Origin: Propionibacteriaceae bacterium
GTDB taxonomy: Bacteria; Actinomycetota; Actinomycetes; Propionibacteriales; Propionibacteriaceae
Direction: 5' to 3'
NCBI GenBank assembly: GCA_031255975.1
Contig: JAIRRM010000150.1
Coordinates: forward strand, 1 to 9,278
DNA: 9,278 nucleotides
Of the stretch, positions 1 through 6,769 are shown in pieces. The first letter of the stretch is position 1, and each line of letters begins with the position of its first letter. The notes under the pieces are model-generated. The model did no database searches and was not told the origin of the DNA. It saw only the letters and a program-made list of their open reading frames with translations. The translations under genes and the position numbers were made by a program.

Positions 1-1
1 T

Positions 2-943
2 GCCTCCGATACCGCCCACCGAGTGTTCTACGGTTACCGGAATCAAGCATTGAGCTATAACGACGACATTCAGGGCACCGCCACCGTCATCACCGCCGCG
101 CTTATCAACGCGATGCGGCAGACCGGTGGCAGACTCTCCGATCAACGCATCGTGCTGCACGGCGTCGGCCCGGATGCCATCGGCGCGGCGGCGCTCATCG
201 AACGGCTGATGGTGGAAGAGGGCACCGACCCTGCTCAGACCAAGCAGCGTTTCTGGGTGCTGAACCACGACGGCCTAATCACCGAGTCAAGCGAGGCCCG
301 TGACTATCAGCGGCCGTACGCCCGCCCCGACTCCGAAACCGCTGGATGGGTGCTCAATAAACCTGGCACCGTGGGGCTTGAGGACGTGGTGCGTTACGTG
401 AACCCCACCGTCGTCATCGGGCGTTCCAGCGTCGCCGGTGCGTTCAGCAAAGACGTGGTGGAGCACATGTGTGCCACCGTGGCGCATCCCATCCTGCTGC
501 CGTTCTCGCAACCCGCTGAGGTAAATGAAGGCAGCATCGCCGATCTGATGCGATGGTCGAACGGGAAAGCGCTAGTGGCCTCCACCGTCGCCAGCGAACC
601 TATCGAGGTCGGTGGAGCTAAGCGGGAGTTCCACCGGGCCCAAAATGTACTGGTATTCCCCGGCATTGGGCTGGCTTCGGTGGCGGCCCACCCCACCAGG
701 ATTAGCCGGGCGGCCACGTTGGCGGTGGCGAAAGCCATCGCTGGATTCGTAACCGACACCACCCTGGGTGCGCCGTTACTGCCCGCCACCGGCCAACTGC
801 GCGAGGTTGCGCTCAACGTCGCCGAGGCGCTGGTGCGGTTTACGGTGGCAGAAGGTACGGCGCAGATCGAACTCGATCAGGCGTTGAGGGCGATTCGCAC
901 GACACAGTGGGAGCCGGAGTATCCGGAGTTGGAACTGCTGTAG
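2..943 (+). CDS. Malic enzyme-like protein (C-terminal part, 5'-truncated by window edge)
   Basis: The reading frame is open from the first full codon, so the gene begins outside the window; the GTG at 23 is an internal Val codon. 313 residues are visible of a family usually about 540-570 long. Malic enzymes decarboxylate malate to pyruvate with NAD(P)+. Visible signatures are YNDDIQGTA (Asn20-Ala27), carrying the metal-binding Asp pair; a Rossmann-type glycine motif GVGPDAIG (54-61); and NVLVFPGIGL from Asn215, matching the family's NNxYIFPGIGL. Oddities: the canonical LSNPT is FSQPA here (Asn to Gln170), the ATGSPF segment reads ASTVASEP, and the GVSGQPG-like loop reads IGRSSVAGAF. In characterised enzymes the Asn of SNPT contacts malate, so activity may be altered or lost. 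The family is clear; the substrate is uncertain. It converges on the next gene with directly abutting stop codons. Confidence 0.85.
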   Translation, partial: ASDTAHRVFYGYRNQALSYNDDIQGTATVITAALINAMRQTGGRLSDQRIVLHGVGPDAIGAAALIERLMVEEGTDPAQTKQRFWVLNHDGLITESSEARDYQRPYARPDSETAGWVLNKPGTVGLEDVVRYVNPTVVIGRSSVAGAFSKDVVEHMCATVAHPILLPFSQPAEVNEGSIADLMRWSNGKALVASTVASEPIEVGGAKREFHRAQNVLVFPGIGLASVAAHPTRISRAATLAVAKAIAGFVTDTTLGAPLLPATGQLREVALNVAEALVRFTVAEGTAQIELDQALRAIRTTQWEPEYPELELL

Positions 944-952
944 CTACTCCGG
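923..952. terminator. Possible bidirectional stem-loop across two abutting stop codons
   Basis: CCGGAGT at 923-929 and ACTCCGG at 946-952 form a perfect 7-bp stem with a 16-nt loop. The loop contains the TAG stop of the malic enzyme-like gene (941-943) and most of the CTA stop of the opposite gene (944-946). There is no T-run on either side, so it is not a classical intrinsic terminator. Its position between convergent genes makes it the only visible terminator candidate there. Both arms are coding sequence, so chance is possible. Confidence 0.25.
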
Positions 953-1570
953 TACCACTAACCCAGTGAAGTTCATCCCCCACTTGTCGCAGAGGTAGAC
1001 GGTGAGTTTTCCGCGCGGCACGTTGAAGTAAACGGTGCCGGTGACGGGGTCGCCGCGGTACACCGTGCCGGTGGCGATGGTACTGCGATGCGCGTCGGGG
1101 TACCAGGAACCGGCGTTGGCGTTGTCAAACGCGAACCACTCGAACTGCAAACTGTCGCCGACATCCAAAGTGATGCGCATGGTGATCAGCACGCCCTGGG
1201 AATCCCACTCCCATTCCAGGATCTCCCAATAACCGCCGACGTTACCGGAGGAAGATTGGAACTCGACACCGAAACCACCTGGCGGTGGGGTGCGTGTTGA
1301 GGTCGGAGAGGGGGTGTTGCTCGGAATTACGGGGTCGTTGCCGGCGGGTTTTGTGCCGATGTAAATGAGTCCGGCGATCACCCCTAGCAGCACCAGAGCC
1401 ACCAGCAAGACGACCGGGCGGCGAGCCGCTTGATAACGCTGCAATTTGGGGGTCGGGGCCTGTTCTGGCACGGCGGCATCCGTTTGGCTGTCGGGTGCCG
1501 AAGCGGACGGCGACATGGCCGCGGGGTTGCGGAACCGCTGGCCGGGAATGCGTGCTGTAGGGTCTCCCAT
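944..1570 (-). CDS. Single-pass membrane protein of unknown function with extracytoplasmic beta-rich domain
   Basis: I do not recognise this 208-residue protein at family level. Residues 1-50 are a Pro/Ala/Gln-rich cytoplasmic tail ending in Arg-Arg. A hydrophobic helix follows at about 52-73 (VVLLVALVLLGVIAGLIYI). Next is a Ser/Thr/Pro linker (about 83-98) and a C-terminal domain of about 105 residues rich in aromatic and alternating hydrophobic residues (for example GTVYFNVPRGKLTVYL). The positive residues before the helix predict N-in, C-out topology. The C-terminal domain resembles small immunoglobulin- or telokin-like domains (DUF4352-like) on actinobacterial surface proteins; that is a resemblance only. 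Start: ATG at 1570 is preferred over GTG at 1579 because a good -10 hexamer, TAGACT, sits at 1586-1581 and the GTG is only 1 nt past it. The gene is divergent from the DUF4192 gene. Confidence 0.7.
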   Translation of the reverse strand: MGDPTARIPGQRFRNPAAMSPSASAPDSQTDAAVPEQAPTPKLQRYQAARRPVVLLVALVLLGVIAGLIYIGTKPAGNDPVIPSNTPSPTSTRTPPPGGFGVEFQSSSGNVGGYWEILEWEWDSQGVLITMRITLDVGDSLQFEWFAFDNANAGSWYPDAHRSTIATGTVYRGDPVTGTVYFNVPRGKLTVYLCDKWGMNFTGLVVPE

Positions 1571-1580
1571 GATCCCCACT

Positions 1581-1586
1581 AGTCTA
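1581..1586 (-). promoter_or_regulatory. -10 box (TAGACT) of the membrane-protein gene
   Basis: Read on the minus strand, 1586-1581 is TAGACT, fitting the actinobacterial TANNNT -10 consensus. A transcription start about 7 nt downstream would give a leader of only a few bases before ATG at 1570. No convincing -35 hexamer is seen. Confidence 0.4.
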
Positions 1587-1631
1587 GCGGTGATGGTGGT
1601 ATGAACTCGGATCAGACGTTCGGTCGTAGCT

Positions 1632-1640
1632 TGTGGATAA
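1632..1640 (-). promoter_or_regulatory. DnaA-box-like 9-mer, minus orientation
   Basis: TGTGGATAA on the plus strand is TTATCCACA on the minus strand, a perfect match to the classical high-affinity DnaA box. With the flanking T it forms a perfect 10-bp inverted pair with the box at 1659-1667. It lies between the divergent membrane-protein and DUF4192 genes. DnaA binding is an inference from the motif. Confidence 0.55.
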
Positions 1641-1658
1641 CCCAGGAATTACTAAAAG

Positions 1659-1667
1659 TTATCCACA
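1659..1667 (+). promoter_or_regulatory. DnaA-box-like 9-mer, plus orientation
   Basis: TTATCCACA, preceded by AAAAG. The 14-mer AAAAGTTATCCACA at 1654-1667 recurs identically at 6707-6720 upstream of comEA. It ends 13 nt before the conserved TTGGCCGGTTTGG block of the DUF4192 promoter, a position suited to transcriptional control. Confidence 0.6.
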
Positions 1668-1680
1668 ATCGCCAAGTCTC

Positions 1681-1717
1681 TTGGCCGGTTTGGCCAATTC
1701 CACACTAGAGACGGGGC
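1681..1717 (+). promoter_or_regulatory. Leaderless-type promoter of the DUF4192 gene, copy 1 of the shared element
   Basis: TTGGCCGGTTTGG (1681-1693), 9 nt, then CACTAGAGACGGGGC (1703-1717) directly followed by ATG at 1718. The hexamer TAGAGA (1706-1711) ends exactly 6 nt before the start codon, so transcription would start at the A of ATG; no Shine-Dalgarno is otherwise placed for this start. The upstream block also forms a perfect palindrome TTGGCC-GGTTT-GGCCAA (1681-1697), a possible operator. The same arrangement with the same spacings precedes comEA. Confidence 0.6.
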
Positions 1718-2641
1718 ATGAAGTGCAACGTAACAATACGCGGGCCACATGATGTCTGTGCCGCCGTACCGCGTCTGCTCGGGTTTGTTCCCGCGGATTC
1801 GTTGGTGCTGGTGATCGTAGCGGGTGATGACGAGGTGCGGGTAGTGGCGCGTGCCAGCTTGCCCGCTGAGCCCTGGCCAGCACTGGCCGACGGTTTCCTC
1901 CCACTGCTGGAGGAGGGGCAGCGCTATCTGGTGCTTTGCTACGTAGCCGATTCGGTACAAGCAGACAGGGCCATCGCCGGAGCCGTTGCTCTGATCGGTG
2001 CGGACAACGTGATCGACGCGTTACAGGTGTGCGCCGAGCGTTTTCGACGTTCAGGGCAGCAGGTCTGGCATACGATGAAGCCGCCGGAACCACCGTGGGA
2101 CAAATTGGGTGATGTAGAGCACATCAGTCGGGAACAGGTGGTGGCCCAGGTGGCCGGGCCAGAGCGAGACGTGGCGCGGAGTTTTGGACGTAGCTGCGCC
2201 GCCGCCAAACGTCGGTTGTCGGCGGCGCAGGTAGATCCAATGACGGTGGTCGAAGACCTGCTTGCCATCGGGTTGAGCAATCCTGCGGCGTTGGATGACG
2301 ATGCTGCCGCAACGTTGCTGGTATGTCTTGGAGACTGTCGGGTGAGCGAACAGATCTGGCAGCGGTTTCGCCACCACAACGCCGCGGTTTACCTGCGATT
2401 TTTCCTTAATCTGGTGGCCCGGGCACCGCGACGCTATGTCGGGCCGTTGTTGGGGCTCACCGCGCTCTCCGCCTGGCTGGTGGGCGATGGCACGCTACAG
2501 GTCTGCGCCATCGAACGCGGGTTTAGGCTTAACCAGGCCGACCCGCTACTGCAACTGGCGGCCACTATCGCCAAAAACTGCATTCCGCCCCAGAATTGGG
2601 AGCAGATGTTGACTCGAATTACCGCCGATGTGACCAGGTAG
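1718..2641 (+). CDS. DUF4192 family protein (function unknown)
   Basis: This 307-residue protein matches the DUF4192 family at both ends. Near the N-terminus is VCAAVPRLLGFVPADSLVLVIV, the family hallmark (PxLLGFxPxxSLV). At the C-terminus is AWLVGDGTLQVCAIERGFRLNQADPLLQLAATI ending in PPQNW, matching the family's helical segment. There is no signal peptide or clear membrane segment, so it is probably cytoplasmic. The family is widespread in actinobacteria and to my knowledge has no established function. The ATG at 1718 abuts a leaderless-type promoter shared with comEA, with two DnaA-box-like sites upstream, which hints at co-regulation with DNA uptake. leuS follows 51 nt downstream but has its own promoter, so an operon is possible but not needed. 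Confidence 0.85.
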   Translation: MKCNVTIRGPHDVCAAVPRLLGFVPADSLVLVIVAGDDEVRVVARASLPAEPWPALADGFLPLLEEGQRYLVLCYVADSVQADRAIAGAVALIGADNVIDALQVCAERFRRSGQQVWHTMKPPEPPWDKLGDVEHISREQVVAQVAGPERDVARSFGRSCAAAKRRLSAAQVDPMTVVEDLLAIGLSNPAALDDDAAATLLVCLGDCRVSEQIWQRFRHHNAAVYLRFFLNLVARAPRRYVGPLLGLTALSAWLVGDGTLQVCAIERGFRLNQADPLLQLAATIAKNCIPPQNWEQMLTRITADVTR

Positions 2642-2663
2642 AGGTCTGTCGGCGGTAGGTAGG

Positions 2664-2690
2664 TAGAATCACAGGGTTAGCGAAGGGGGG
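2664..2690 (+). promoter_or_regulatory. leuS promoter -10 and Shine-Dalgarno
   Basis: TAGAAT at 2664-2669 is a good -10 hexamer; the -35 region is weak. AAGGGGG at 2683-2689 pairs with the 16S rRNA tail with one G-U wobble. It lies 3 nt before the GTG at 2693 and 6 nt before the next GTG at 2696, so spacing slightly favours the second. Unlike the DUF4192 and comEA genes, leuS would thus have a short 5' leader with a ribosome binding site. Confidence 0.5.
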
Positions 2691-2692
2691 CA

Positions 2693-5179
2693 GTGGTGAG
2701 CAACACCGATGATGGGCCGCGCAGTTACGATATGGTGGCCGCACAGGCCAAGTGGCAGGAGTTCTGGGAGCGCGACAAGACGTTCCAGGCTGATCGCGCC
2801 GCCACCAAAGAGCGCCGCTACGTGCTCGACATGTTCCCGTACCCCTCTGGCGATCTGCACATGGGCCACGCCGAGGCGTATGCGATGGGCGATGTGCTGG
2901 CGCGCTTGTGGCGGATGCAAGGCTACGAGGTGCTGCACCCAATCGGGTGGGATTCCTTCGGCCTGCCCGCCGAAAACGCGGCCATCAAGATGGGGGAGCA
3001 CCCCGCGAAGTGGACGTATGGCAACATCGAGACGCAAAAGACCTCGTTCAAGCGCTACGGTCTGAGCCTCGATTGGTCAACCGAACTGCACACCTCAGAT
3101 GTTGGGTACTACAAATGGACGCAGTGGCTGTTCACCCAGTTCTACAAACAGGGGCTGGCCTACCGTAAGAACTCATTTGTTAACTGGTGCCCCAAAGATC
3201 AGACAGTGCTCGCCAATGAGCAGGTGGTCAACGGGGCTTGCGAGCGCTGCCACACCCCTGTCACCAAGCGTCGTCTGAGTCAGTGGTATTTCAAGATCAC
3301 CGAGTACGCGCAGGCGCTACTAGATGATATGGCGGGGCTTGAAGCCGGATGGCCCGAGCGGGTGTTGGCGATGCAGCGCAACTGGATCGGCCGCAGCGAG
3401 GGTGCCCATGTCGATTTCGTCATCGAGGGGCGCGAGGAGCCGGTGACGGTGTTCACCACCCGGCCCGACACGCTGTGGGGGGCCACTTTCATGGTGGTGG
3501 CACCAGACTCCGAACTGGCCGGAGAATTGTGTTCCGAAGCCGCGCGCGAGGCATTTGAGGCATATCTGGAGCGGGTGAAGCAGTCTACCGAGATTGAGCG
3601 GCAGTCCACCGAGCATGAAAAGACTGGCGTCGATCTCGGTATTAGCGCCATCAATCCGGTGAACGGCGAACGCATCCCGGTGTGGGCCGCCGATTATGTG
3701 CTTGCCGAATACGGTACCGGTGCGATCATGGCAGTTCCCGCGCACGACCAGCGTGATCTTGATTTCGCCCGTAAATACGGCATCCCGGTCACGGTCGTCA
3801 TCGACACCGGCGAGGCTGACCCCCGGGAGAGCGGTATCGCCACCGTGGGCGATGGAAACTACATCAACTCCGGCCCGCTGAACGGCTTGTCGGATAAGAA
3901 GTCAGGCGTCGCCAAGGCTATCGAAGTGCTGCGGGAGCGTCGGGCGGGGGCTGGCACCGTCACGTATCGGCTGCGCGACTGGTTGCTCAGTCGGCAGCGA
4001 TTCTGGGGTTGCCCGATCCCGGTCATCCATTGTCCATCATGTGGCGAGGTGCCGGTGCCCGACGATCAACTACCCGTCGAACTGCCTGATCTACGCGGCG
4101 CTGACCTTGCACCCAAGGGTGTGTCTCCGCTGGCGGGTGAGGCGGCCGCCGAGTGGCGCAACGTGCCGTGCCCCCAATGCTGTGGCCCCGCTGAACGCGA
4201 CACCGACACCATGGACACCTTCGTGGATTCGTCCTGGTATTTCTACCGCTACCTGTCACCGAATGATGACACCCGGGCGTTCGATCCCGCCGAGGTGAGT
4301 GCCTGGATGCCGGTAGATCAGTACGTCGGTGGGGTGGAGCACGCCATCCTGCATCTGCTGTATATGCGATTCTTCGCCCATGTGCTGCACGACCTCGGCC
4401 TTATCGACTTCAACGAACCGATGCGGCGACTACTCAACCAAGGCCAGGTCATCAACCAGGGCAAGGCGATGAGTAAATCGCTTGGCAACGGAGTGGATCT
4501 GGGCAAACAGATCGACGCCTACGGTGTGGACGCGGTACGGCTCACCATGGTGTTTGCCAGCCCACCCGAAGATGACATCGACTGGGCCGACGTGTCGCCC
4601 GCGTCGAGTCTGAAGTTCCTACAGCGGGCGTACCGACTGGCCACTGAGGTGCTGAGCGCTCCCGGTGCCGACCCGGCCACCGGCAATATCGAACTGCGCC
4701 GCGCCACGCATCGAGCCATCAAGGCGGTCACCGATTTGGTGGCTATCGGGCGGTTCAATGTCGCAGTGGCCCGCGTCATGGAGTTGGTGAACGCCACCCG
4801 CAGGACGCTGGACGCCAACCCCGCCGCCGGAGCCGATGCGGCGGTACGTGAGGCGGTCGGATTCGTGGCACAGGCGCTGTCGCTGGTGTCGCCGTACGTC
4901 GCCGAGGAGATGTGGGAACTGCTGGGTTACGCCCCGTCCATCGCCAATTCGGTGTGGCCAGTCGCTGATGAAGCGCTGTTGGCCAATGACACCGTGGTGA
5001 TGGTGGTGCAGGTGCAGGGCAAAGTACGCGCCAAGCTGGAGGTGCCGGAAGCTATCACCGAACCCGAGGCTACCGAGTTGGCGTTGGCCGATCCCGCCGT
5101 AGTGCGGGCGCTCGACGGTCGTGCTGTGGCGAAGGTGATCGTCCGGTTGCCGAAGATGGTATCAATCGTCCCAGCGTGA
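2693..5179 (+). CDS. leuS: Leucyl-tRNA synthetase
   Basis: Class I aminoacyl-tRNA synthetase that charges tRNA-Leu with leucine in the cytoplasm. The 828 residues are within the bacterial range. The HIGH motif is HMGH at 56-59 in [11 protein letters not shown]. The Cys-rich segments WCPKDQ...CERCH, HCPSCG and CPQC probably bind zinc. The CP1 editing domain is intact, with TTRPDT at 255-260 and [15 protein letters not shown] containing the editing Asp352 (in HDQRD, 351-355). The [16 protein letters not shown] segment returns to the catalytic core, and the KMSKS loop is AMSKS at 592-596. An anticodon-binding helical domain and small C-terminal domain complete the protein ([15 protein letters not shown]). 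Nothing is missing, so it should be functional and proofreading. Two consecutive GTG codons could start it; the second (2696) is better spaced from the Shine-Dalgarno. It is convergent with the antiporter gene, 10 nt apart. Confidence 0.98.
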   Translation: MVSNTDDGPRSYDMVAAQAKWQEFWERDKTFQADRAATKERRYVLDMFPYPSGDLHMGHAEAYAMGDVLARLWRMQGYEVLHPIGWDSFGLPAENAAIKMGEHPAKWTYGNIETQKTSFKRYGLSLDWSTELHTSDVGYYKWTQWLFTQFYKQGLAYRKNSFVNWCPKDQTVLANEQVVNGACERCHTPVTKRRLSQWYFKITEYAQALLDDMAGLEAGWPERVLAMQRNWIGRSEGAHVDFVIEGREEPVTVFTTRPDTLWGATFMVVAPDSELAGELCSEAAREAFEAYLERVKQSTEIERQSTEHEKTGVDLGISAINPVNGERIPVWAADYVLAEYGTGAIMAVPAHDQRDLDFARKYGIPVTVVIDTGEADPRESGIATVGDGNYINSGPLNGLSDKKSGVAKAIEVLRERRAGAGTVTYRLRDWLLSRQRFWGCPIPVIHCPSCGEVPVPDDQLPVELPDLRGADLAPKGVSPLAGEAAAEWRNVPCPQCCGPAERDTDTMDTFVDSSWYFYRYLSPNDDTRAFDPAEVSAWMPVDQYVGGVEHAILHLLYMRFFAHVLHDLGLIDFNEPMRRLLNQGQVINQGKAMSKSLGNGVDLGKQIDAYGVDAVRLTMVFASPPEDDIDWADVSPASSLKFLQRAYRLATEVLSAPGADPATGNIELRRATHRAIKAVTDLVAIGRFNVAVARVMELVNATRRTLDANPAAGADAAVREAVGFVAQALSLVSPYVAEEMWELLGYAPSIANSVWPVADEALLANDTVVMVVQVQGKVRAKLEVPEAITEPEATELALADPAVVRALDGRAVAKVIVRLPKMVSIVPA

Positions 5180-5189
5180 TCGGGGCGAC

Positions 5190-6572
5190 CTACACGACGG
5201 TCAACGGGTCGGGTTCATCCTTTGCCAACTGTGGCAGGGGGTGGGCCACCGCGAGCCGTATCGCGTCGCCGGCTATCAGCGCCGCCAGGCCGATACCAAG
5301 TATCAGCAGTAGCGGGTTTGCTGAGAGGAAGATAAGCACCATGGCCACCAGGATCGGGGCGAGGTAGCGCAATGCCCAGCCGATGTAACCGCCGAAACTG
5401 GGCATCTTCACGCCGCGCTCTTCGGCCACCGATTTCACCATGAAGTTGGGGCCGTTGCCGATGTAGGTGAGTGCGCCACAGGTGACGGCTCCCAGGCTCA
5501 CCGCAGTGAGGTACAGTTGCGGCACTCCGGCCACCAGTGGTTCGCCGGGCAAAGTGAGCTGGGTGGACATCTCGAAGAACGTCAGATACGTCGGGGCGTT
5601 GTCGAGCATACTGGAGAGCGCCCCGGTGAAGCCGAACAGGGTGTATTCGTTCAGCGGTAACTGTCCGGCATGGGCGCGCAGAAACTCCAACGCCGGGATC
5701 ATGGTGAGGAAGATGCCGACGAACAAAACCGCCACCTCGGCAATGGGGTGCCAGGTGAACTCGTTGTCTTGCACCCGTATCGCGCGATCTCCGATGAAAT
5801 ATGACGCCGCCGCCGCGCCAAGTTGTACCCCGATCTTCAACCAGGTGTAGTCGCCGAGCAGCGCGACCGAGCCGATGATGACGGCGAACCAAACGATATT
5901 GAGCTTGCCGTGCAGTGACAGTGGCGGTGAACTCGCTTCTTCCCAGGCGATAGCGAACTCGGATTCCTTTGAGTAATAGAGCCGTTCCTGGCCGTAGTAG
6001 GTGAGAAGCAACAGTGTTCCGATGAACAGCCACTCTGCCCACATGCTGAATGTCCAGGCGAACGGCACCCCGCGCATCAAGCCGATGTACAACGGCGGGT
6101 CACCGAGTGGGGTGAGTAAGCCGCCGCAGTTCGCCACTAGCAAGATGGCGAACACCACGGTGTGTACCTTGTATTCGCGTTCCCGGTTGATGTTCAGTAG
6201 CGGACGGATGAGCAGCATCGCCGCGCCCGTGGTGCCGATGAAGCTCGCCAACGCGCCGCCGATGGCCAAGATGATGGTGTTGTTACGTGGGGTGGCCTGG
6301 ATGTCACCGGCCACGAACAAGCCGCCGGAGACGACGTACAGGCTGAACAGTAACGCGATGAACTGGGCGTACTCCTCAAGCGAGTGCAACACCAGGTGAT
6401 GATCGACGCCAAACCAGATCCATATCGCCACCGGCACGCCGAGCAACAATGCGACGGCGAGTTTTACTGAGTTACGTTCCCAGGCGTGATGTGTGGCCGG
6501 GATGAGTGGTGCGACGGCGATAGTGCCAAGCATCACCACGAACGGCAGCAGTCCCCACCAGGGAATATCCAT
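5190..6572 (-). CDS. Na+/H+ antiporter, NhaD / CitMHS-type (ion transporter superfamily)
   Basis: Polytopic inner-membrane protein of 460 residues with about 11-13 hydrophobic segments. It belongs to the ArsB/NhaD superfamily, probably the putative citrate transport / sodium:proton antiporter family CitMHS_2. Characteristic stretches, numbered from the chosen start, are IGTTGAAMLLIRP (from about 112), CGGLLTPLGDPP (ending near 160), MLDNAPTYLTF (from about 322) and YIGNGPNFMVKS (370-381); polar and acidic residues in such loops line the ion path in this superfamily. The expected role is Na+ (or Li+) efflux in exchange for protons; the substrate cannot be fixed from sequence. Start: ATG at 6572 is chosen over ATG at 6587 because a perfect AAGGAG sits 6 nt before it. 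It lies inverted between leuS and comEA, which are often neighbours in actinobacteria. Confidence 0.85.
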   Translation of the reverse strand: MDIPWWGLLPFVVMLGTIAVAPLIPATHHAWERNSVKLAVALLLGVPVAIWIWFGVDHHLVLHSLEEYAQFIALLFSLYVVSGGLFVAGDIQATPRNNTIILAIGGALASFIGTTGAAMLLIRPLLNINREREYKVHTVVFAILLVANCGGLLTPLGDPPLYIGLMRGVPFAWTFSMWAEWLFIGTLLLLTYYGQERLYYSKESEFAIAWEEASSPPLSLHGKLNIVWFAVIIGSVALLGDYTWLKIGVQLGAAAASYFIGDRAIRVQDNEFTWHPIAEVAVLFVGIFLTMIPALEFLRAHAGQLPLNEYTLFGFTGALSSMLDNAPTYLTFFEMSTQLTLPGEPLVAGVPQLYLTAVSLGAVTCGALTYIGNGPNFMVKSVAEERGVKMPSFGGYIGWALRYLAPILVAMVLIFLSANPLLLILGIGLAALIAGDAIRLAVAHPLPQLAKDEPDPLTVV

Positions 6573-6578
6573 ATACAA

Positions 6579-6584
6579 CTCCTT
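6579..6584 (-). promoter_or_regulatory. Shine-Dalgarno deciding the antiporter start
   Basis: AAGGAG on the minus strand (plus strand CTCCTT) with a 6-nt spacer to ATG at 6572-6570. The upstream in-frame ATG at 6587-6585 would place this site inside the coding region and itself has only a weak GGGT upstream. The shorter 460-residue protein is therefore the likely product. Confidence 0.75.
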
Positions 6585-6682
6585 CATGAAATACCCATCG
6601 AGTCTGCCATATGTAGGCGGGAAGGGGCATCTTGGCGATCCTCAACGAAGGCTTGTGCGACCGCCTGCCGCCGGTCAAGCGG

Positions 6683-6691
6683 TTATCCACA
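6683..6691 (+). promoter_or_regulatory. DnaA-box-like 9-mer (distal) upstream of comEA
   Basis: TTATCCACA within GTTATCCACAG (6682-6692). The same 11-mer recurs at 6711-6721, giving a direct repeat with a 29-nt period. The site lies in the divergent region between the antiporter gene and comEA, so it could affect either. Confidence 0.55.
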
Positions 6692-6711
6692 GTCCGCCAG
6701 AAGATGAAAAG

Positions 6712-6720
6712 TTATCCACA
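6712..6720 (+). promoter_or_regulatory. DnaA-box-like 9-mer (proximal) upstream of comEA
   Basis: TTATCCACA preceded by AAAAG; the 14-mer at 6707-6720 is identical to that at 1654-1667. It ends 12 nt before the TTGGCCGGTTTGG block, against 13 nt in the DUF4192 copy. Confidence 0.6.
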
Positions 6721-6732
6721 GTTTCAGATTCG

Positions 6733-6769
6733 TTGGCCGGTTTGGTGTTTTTTGCACTAGAGACAGGGC
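6733..6769 (+). promoter_or_regulatory. Leaderless-type promoter of comEA-comEC, copy 2 of the shared element
   Basis: TTGGCCGGTTTGG (6733-6745), a 9-nt T-rich gap, then CACTAGAGACAGGGC (6755-6769) directly followed by GTG at 6770. The -10-like TAGAGA (6758-6763) ends exactly 6 nt before the GTG, so the mRNA would begin at the start codon. The block sequences and the internal spacing match the DUF4192 promoter, with one mismatch in the last block. Here the right half of the TTGGCC/GGCCAA palindrome is absent. Confidence 0.6.

Noticed and set aside
394..816. Open frame of 140 codons opposite the malic enzyme-like gene
   Set aside because: No recognisable motifs and fully antisense to a convincing gene; shadow of GC-rich codon use.
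5180..5189. Intrinsic terminator between leuS and the antiporter gene
   Set aside because: I see no convincing stem followed by a T-run around the convergent ends.
6573..6587. Longer antiporter start at ATG 6587
   Set aside because: It would put the perfect AAGGAG site inside the gene, 6 nt before another in-frame ATG.
6682..6721. Possible replication origin because of DnaA boxes
   Set aside because: Only two boxes per region, no AT-rich unwinding region, and no dnaA, dnaN or rpmH nearby; a regulatory role fits better.
6707..6769. Shared element seen as a small mobile repeat (MITE-like)
   Set aside because: Similarity is confined to blocks with unrelated gap sequences, there are no terminal inverted repeats or target duplications, and both copies abut start codons at the same distance.
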